A stretch of 64,000 bases of DNA from contig CP128857.1 in NCBI GenBank assembly GCA_030388725.1, positions 1,550,001-1,614,000 on the forward strand, given 5' to 3'. Under the pieces are notes generated by a model that saw only the letters and a program-made list of their open reading frames with translations, was not told where the DNA came from and searched no databases. The stretch is from Prodigiosinella aquatilis. Its GTDB lineage: Bacteria; Pseudomonadota; Gammaproteobacteria; Enterobacterales; Enterobacteriaceae. Shown here piece after piece: positions 60,501-64,000 of this stretch (position 1 is the stretch's first letter; every line of letters starts with the position of its first letter). A program made the translations under genes and the position numbers.

Positions 60501-62087
60501 TCAAACCTCGTAATCGGACTGTGGCGTATCCTGAATAATTAACACTTTGAGTATGCGGTGACTTTCGACCGTCAGCACATTGAAACGATATCCATCAATG
60601 ACGATTTCATCACCTTCTTGTGGGATTTTTTGTGAGTACTCCATTAGCAATCCGGCCAGAGTATGATATTCACGCTTTTCATCCAATTGTAACGGGACAT
60701 ACATCATCAAATCTTCTACGGGAAGATAACCGTTAGCGGTCAGCGTACCATCTTCATTTTCCTGAATATCATGGCGAGCATCCAACTCTTCACCTTCCAA
60801 TGGAAGGTTCCCGGCAATGGTCTCCATGACGTCGCTTAATGTAACAATCCCTTCTACCGAGCCGAATTCATCCACCACGAAAGCAAAGTGTGTATGGGCT
60901 TCACGAAACTGTTCGAGTGCTGACAACAACGATAGCTGTTCTGGAAAAATCAGCGGCTGACGGATCAGCTTGCGCAGATCCAGAGGCTGGCAATTAAGCT
61001 GTTGGCGTAACAAATCGATAATGTGCACGACACCGAGTGGTTCATTCGATACATTTTTGTCTGTCACTACCAGCCGGGTATGCTGATTTTTTTCCATCAA
61101 AGCAGGGAAATGTTCAGTTTCGGTGTCGATATCTACATTTTCTATATCGTGCCGCGAGGTCATAATGCTACTCACTGAACGTTGAGCCATGCCCAACACC
61201 CGCTCAATCATCCGTTGTTCCTGTCGGTTGAAAACTGATTGACTGGCAGAGCCGGTGTTGTCCGCAATCATGGCTGATGTCTGGTTATCCAGTTCGGCAT
61301 CTTTATGTTCGCCCCGTAGCATTCGTAGTACCGCTTCCGCTGTTCGTTGACGCAACGGCAGAGACAAAGAGAGGAAACGTTTATGGTTAAACTGCGCAAT
61401 CTGATTGAGCATTTCAATCATCACGGAGAAGCCGATGGCTGCATAGAGATAGCCTTTAGGAATATGATAACCAAAAGCGTCGGCCACCAGACTGAAACCA
61501 ATCATCAGTAGGAAACTCAAGCATAAAATGACGATGGTCGGATGCGCATTGACAAAGCGAGTCAGTGGTTTGCTGGCCAGTAACATTAAGCCGATAGCAA
61601 TGGTGACGGCTGCCATCATAACCAGCAGATGCTCTGTCATCCCTACGGCGGTGATAACTGAATCCAGAGAGAAAATAGCGTCCAGAATGACAATTTGTGC
61701 GACAACCGGCCAGAAACGTGCGCCCTTGTGTTGAGTCTGCTGTCCCTGATCCTTGCCTTCCAGCCTTTCGTTAAGCTCCATCGTAGCCTTGAACAACAGG
61801 AACAGTCCCCCGACCAGCATGATAATATCGCGGGCGCTGAAAGCGTGATCCAGCGCTGTAACCAGCGGATTAGTAAGGGAAACTAGCCAGGATATAGAGG
61901 AGAGCAGGATGAACCGCATCAGCAGTGCCAGTAATAAACCGACAACACGAGCCTTGTCCCGCAGTTTTTCCGGCAGCTTTTCAGCAAGAATCGCAATGAA
62001 GACCAGGTTGTCGATGCCTAATACTAGCTCAAGCACCACCAGCGTTGCCAATCCTGCCCACACTGTTGGATCAACTATCCATTCCAT
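60501..62087 (-). CDS. yegH: YegH, TerC-family membrane protein with CBS pair
   Basis: The 528-residue protein (E. coli 527) has an N-terminal TerC-type membrane domain of about 7 helices ([37 protein letters not shown]), a CBS pair at about 300-420 ([20 protein letters not shown]) and a CorC-type C-terminal domain ([33 protein letters not shown]). Function is unproven; metal-ion export or membrane-linked metalation is suspected for TerC relatives. The ATG at 62087 matches MEWIADP in E. coli. It precedes the polysaccharide cluster, as in E. coli. Confidence 0.93.
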   Translation of the reverse strand: MEWIVDPTVWAGLATLVVLELVLGIDNLVFIAILAEKLPEKLRDKARVVGLLLALLMRFILLSSISWLVSLTNPLVTALDHAFSARDIIMLVGGLFLLFKATMELNERLEGKDQGQQTQHKGARFWPVVAQIVILDAIFSLDSVITAVGMTEHLLVMMAAVTIAIGLMLLASKPLTRFVNAHPTIVILCLSFLLMIGFSLVADAFGYHIPKGYLYAAIGFSVMIEMLNQIAQFNHKRFLSLSLPLRQRTAEAVLRMLRGEHKDAELDNQTSAMIADNTGSASQSVFNRQEQRMIERVLGMAQRSVSSIMTSRHDIENVDIDTETEHFPALMEKNQHTRLVVTDKNVSNEPLGVVHIIDLLRQQLNCQPLDLRKLIRQPLIFPEQLSLLSALEQFREAHTHFAFVVDEFGSVEGIVTLSDVMETIAGNLPLEGEELDARHDIQENEDGTLTANGYLPVEDLMMYVPLQLDEKREYHTLAGLLMEYSQKIPQEGDEIVIDGYRFNVLTVESHRILKVLIIQDTPQSDYEV

Positions 62088-62493
62088 ACTGAATTTTTAC
62101 CTTTTTTTGGAATAATATTCTAAATTTTATTTGATTTATTCGTTTGTTGTCTATGTTAGGCGATTTCTTAGGGAGAGAGAAAGAATTAATAACCCATCGA
62201 ATACTACTCCCTACAGCATTTTATTGTAAAATTTCTTCGGTGATAAAGCATATATAAATTCGGAATGGAGATCGAAAAGTGCAGAAGGCAGAAAGGCCCG
62301 GAAATTCAAATGTAAAGGATAGTTATACCTTGGTAAAATTTCCCTCATTCGGGATATTTCACTTGTATTATGTTATATGCAGTTAATAATGTAGCGACAG
62401 CTGTTTTTACTTCGTTTCAGTAAAGGGTGTTCTGATCTTTAGGCGCCACTTTAGATTGATATAATGATGGACACAAGTTCGGATTTGTGCTTG

Positions 62494-62532
62494 GTCGCGC
62501 ATTGGTAGCCAGAAAGCCAAGGCGGTAGCGTG
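62494..62532 (+). promoter_or_regulatory. JUMPstart sequence with ops element (RfaH target)
   Basis: TTGGTAGCCAGAAAGCCAAG (62502-62521) followed by GCGGTAGCGTG (62522-62532) matches the 39-bp JUMPstart consensus in the conserved blocks TGGTAGC, AAGCC and GCGGTAGCGTG with correct spacing. The ops core GGCGGTAGCGTG recruits RfaH to let polymerase run through long surface-polysaccharide operons. It lies about 360 bp before the glycosyltransferase. The AT-rich stretch from 62088 to 62493 shows no gene and presumably holds the promoter. Confidence 0.92.
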
Positions 62533-62895
62533 CATGTGCGTTATTTAGTTAGTAGTGTAAACTGCTTTTTCCTACCTGTTATTGTTTTTTATGATTAAAT
62601 CTTAAATCTAACCGCTTGATTTTTTCTTTTGTATGAAAAATCCCTGCATTCCTGATAGGCATCTGATCTGGCGTTTTTCTGTCCATTGGTTTGTGGATTT
62701 TTTCAGATTAATGGTGTGTATTGACACGAATGTGAAGATATTGTTCTGCTTTGCATCATGTTGATTAGCAGAGTTTTGTGAGCATACATGAGAGTGATAG
62801 AACACAAATATTAAATGGTCGATTGGTATAGCTTCTGTCTTGTTAATAAAGAATACTTAGAGAGCATGAATTTTTATGCTCGGAATATTTTTAAT

Positions 62896-63657
62896 ATGAA
62901 TGTATATATTTCAGTCGTTTCACATGGTCATCAATGCATGATAAAAAACATTCATTGCCTTCCTGATCTTGCCAAAAAATATAAAGTTGTTGTAAAAGAG
63001 AATTCAGAACGTTATCGCTCTGGGTTTGATGTTTTTTGTTTGGAAAATAATATTGACTATATTGATGATAAAAAAAATCTAGGGTTTGGCGAAAATAATA
63101 ATTTGATATTTAAATATATACAAGATAAATTTAATCCTAAAGGCAATGATCTATTTATTGTATTAAACCCAGATGTGCTTATTACATGCGAAGAAATTGA
63201 AAAAATTATTTCTCTTCATGATCAGTATCATTTTAAATTAGCGGGTATAAATCTATTCACAGATGAAAATTTCACAATTCATGATAAGGGTATTAGGCAT
63301 TACCCGGTTTTGTCTGATTTTTTTAAATCATTCTTTTTAGGTAAGAATGATACTGTAATAAATAGAAAAGAGGTCAATGATATCGCTTATGTGGATTGGT
63401 TGGCCGGTTCTTTTATGATTTTTGAAGTGAGCCATTATGCTAATTTGAAAGGATTTGATGAACGATATTTTATGTACTGTGAGGATATAGATATCTGTTA
63501 TCGCTCAACGAAGAAGAACATAAAGCCACTATATTTACCTATGGTAAAGGCGGTGCACTATGCCCAGTATAATAATCGAAAAATATTTTCCAGGCATTTT
63601 TTTTGGCATATAAAGAGTATCTTGATTTTTACAATTAAGAAAATGATAATTAAATGA
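62896..63657 (+). CDS. Rhamnosyltransferase-like glycosyltransferase (GT2, WbbL type)
   Basis: From the ATG at 62896 (MNVYISVVSHGHQCMIKNIH) the product is 253 residues and resembles E. coli WbbL along its length: FIVLNPDVLITCEEI (DXD-type region), YVDWLAGSFMIFEVSHYA, GFDERYFMYCEDIDICYRST and AVHYAQYNNRKIFSRHFFWH. Upstream in-frame ATGs at 62866 (with AGAGAG before it) and 62815 would add 10 or 27 residues lacking homology. It is much richer in A+T than the rest of the window, typical of horizontally exchanged O-antigen genes. The donor sugar is inferred, not proven. Confidence 0.85.
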   Translation: MNVYISVVSHGHQCMIKNIHCLPDLAKKYKVVVKENSERYRSGFDVFCLENNIDYIDDKKNLGFGENNNLIFKYIQDKFNPKGNDLFIVLNPDVLITCEEIEKIISLHDQYHFKLAGINLFTDENFTIHDKGIRHYPVLSDFFKSFFLGKNDTVINRKEVNDIAYVDWLAGSFMIFEVSHYANLKGFDERYFMYCEDIDICYRSTKKNIKPLYLPMVKAVHYAQYNNRKIFSRHFFWHIKSILIFTIKKMIIK

Positions 63658-63885
63658 TGTGATGATTCCGTTCTTTAGGGTTGTTCCTTCTTGGTTTTTG
63701 AATTGTCATTCATTGTTCTTCATCATACGTATGGAAGTCTTATGCTTTATAGCCTTTGAGTGGATATTCAAATTCTATTTTTAATATGTAAATGTGGGTT
63801 AGTGAATGTATTCGAGTTTTATTAAACATCTATGTTTTTTAAAGTTACCTTATTTCTGATGATTAATCTTATATTGGATTATATC
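63658..63885. other. AT-rich gap after the glycosyltransferase
   Basis: The 228 bases between the glycosyltransferase stop codon and the ERIC repeat are AT-rich and contain no reading frame of note and no clear terminator. If the polysaccharide operon continues, its next gene starts beyond this window. Confidence 0.5.
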
Positions 63886-64000
63886 TATACCCAAAATAAT
63901 TCGAGTTGCAGGAAGGCGGCAAGAGAGTGAATCCCGATGAGCTTACTCAGATAAGTGATTCGGGTGAACAAACGCAGCCAACATACCTGAAACTTGAAGT
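63886..64000 (+). repeat. ERIC element, cut by the window edge
   Basis: TATACCCAAAATAATTCGAG, then GTGAATCCCGATGAGCTTAC and AAGTGATTCGGGTGAACAAA, reproduce the ERIC core and flanks and run to the window end at CTTGAAGT. The core palindrome is intact, so this is the best-preserved of the three copies here. It follows the first polysaccharide gene. Confidence 0.88.

Overview
The window is a stretch of chromosome from a gamma-proteobacterium of the order Enterobacterales, most likely a Pectobacteriaceae member (Dickeya/Pectobacterium/Brenneria type). This rests on near-identical lengths and gene order to Escherichia coli for kdp, sdh-suc, cyd, tol-pal, gal and mod, on ERIC repeats in three gaps, and on a gene order in which the gal-mod-pgl block is followed directly by metG-mrp-udk-dcd-asmA-yegH, blocks that lie far apart in E. 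coli. I cannot assign a genus from the sequence alone. Almost everything is core metabolism and envelope biology; I see no CRISPR array, prophage, insertion sequence or toxin cluster, and no convincing undescribed system.

Layout. 1-4749 (minus): kdpFABC and the start of kdpD, the high-affinity K+ pump and its sensor, behind a recognisable KdpE site. 5090-11044 (plus): ybfA, a DUF523-DUF1722 protein (RudS/TudS type), a photolyase gene broken by a one-base frameshift, the Nif3-family gene ybgI and the 5-oxoprolinase genes pxpBCA. 11240-22858: gltA (minus) diverges from sdhCDAB-sucABCD (plus), together most of the TCA cycle, with a CRP-type site upstream of sdhC, inverted repeats in the internal gaps and a structured 3' end that may give an SdhX-type small RNA. 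23688-32489: cydABX-ybgE-ybgC-tolQRAB-pal-cpoB, the bd-I oxidase joined to the Tol-Pal envelope machine.

32664-34600 is the one clearly accessory stretch. Two identical tRNA-Lys genes are followed by a 74-bp duplication of the tRNA 3' end plus flank, a string of mini-hairpins, and a decayed carotenoid-oxygenase pseudogene behind a fragment that resembles a FUSC-type membrane protein. 34888-40923: a DUF554 membrane protein, nadA and pnuC (NAD supply), zitB (zinc efflux), aroG and gpmA. 41455-51312: galETKM and modEF on the minus strand, then acrZ and modABC on the plus strand behind a ModE box. 51363-60417: ybhA, pgl, metG, mrp, udk, dcd, asmA.

The right end (60501-64000) carries yegH and then a textbook JUMPstart/ops element followed by an AT-rich WbbL-like rhamnosyltransferase gene. 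This marks the beginning of a surface-polysaccharide (O-antigen or capsule) cluster that runs off the window and is probably under RfaH control.
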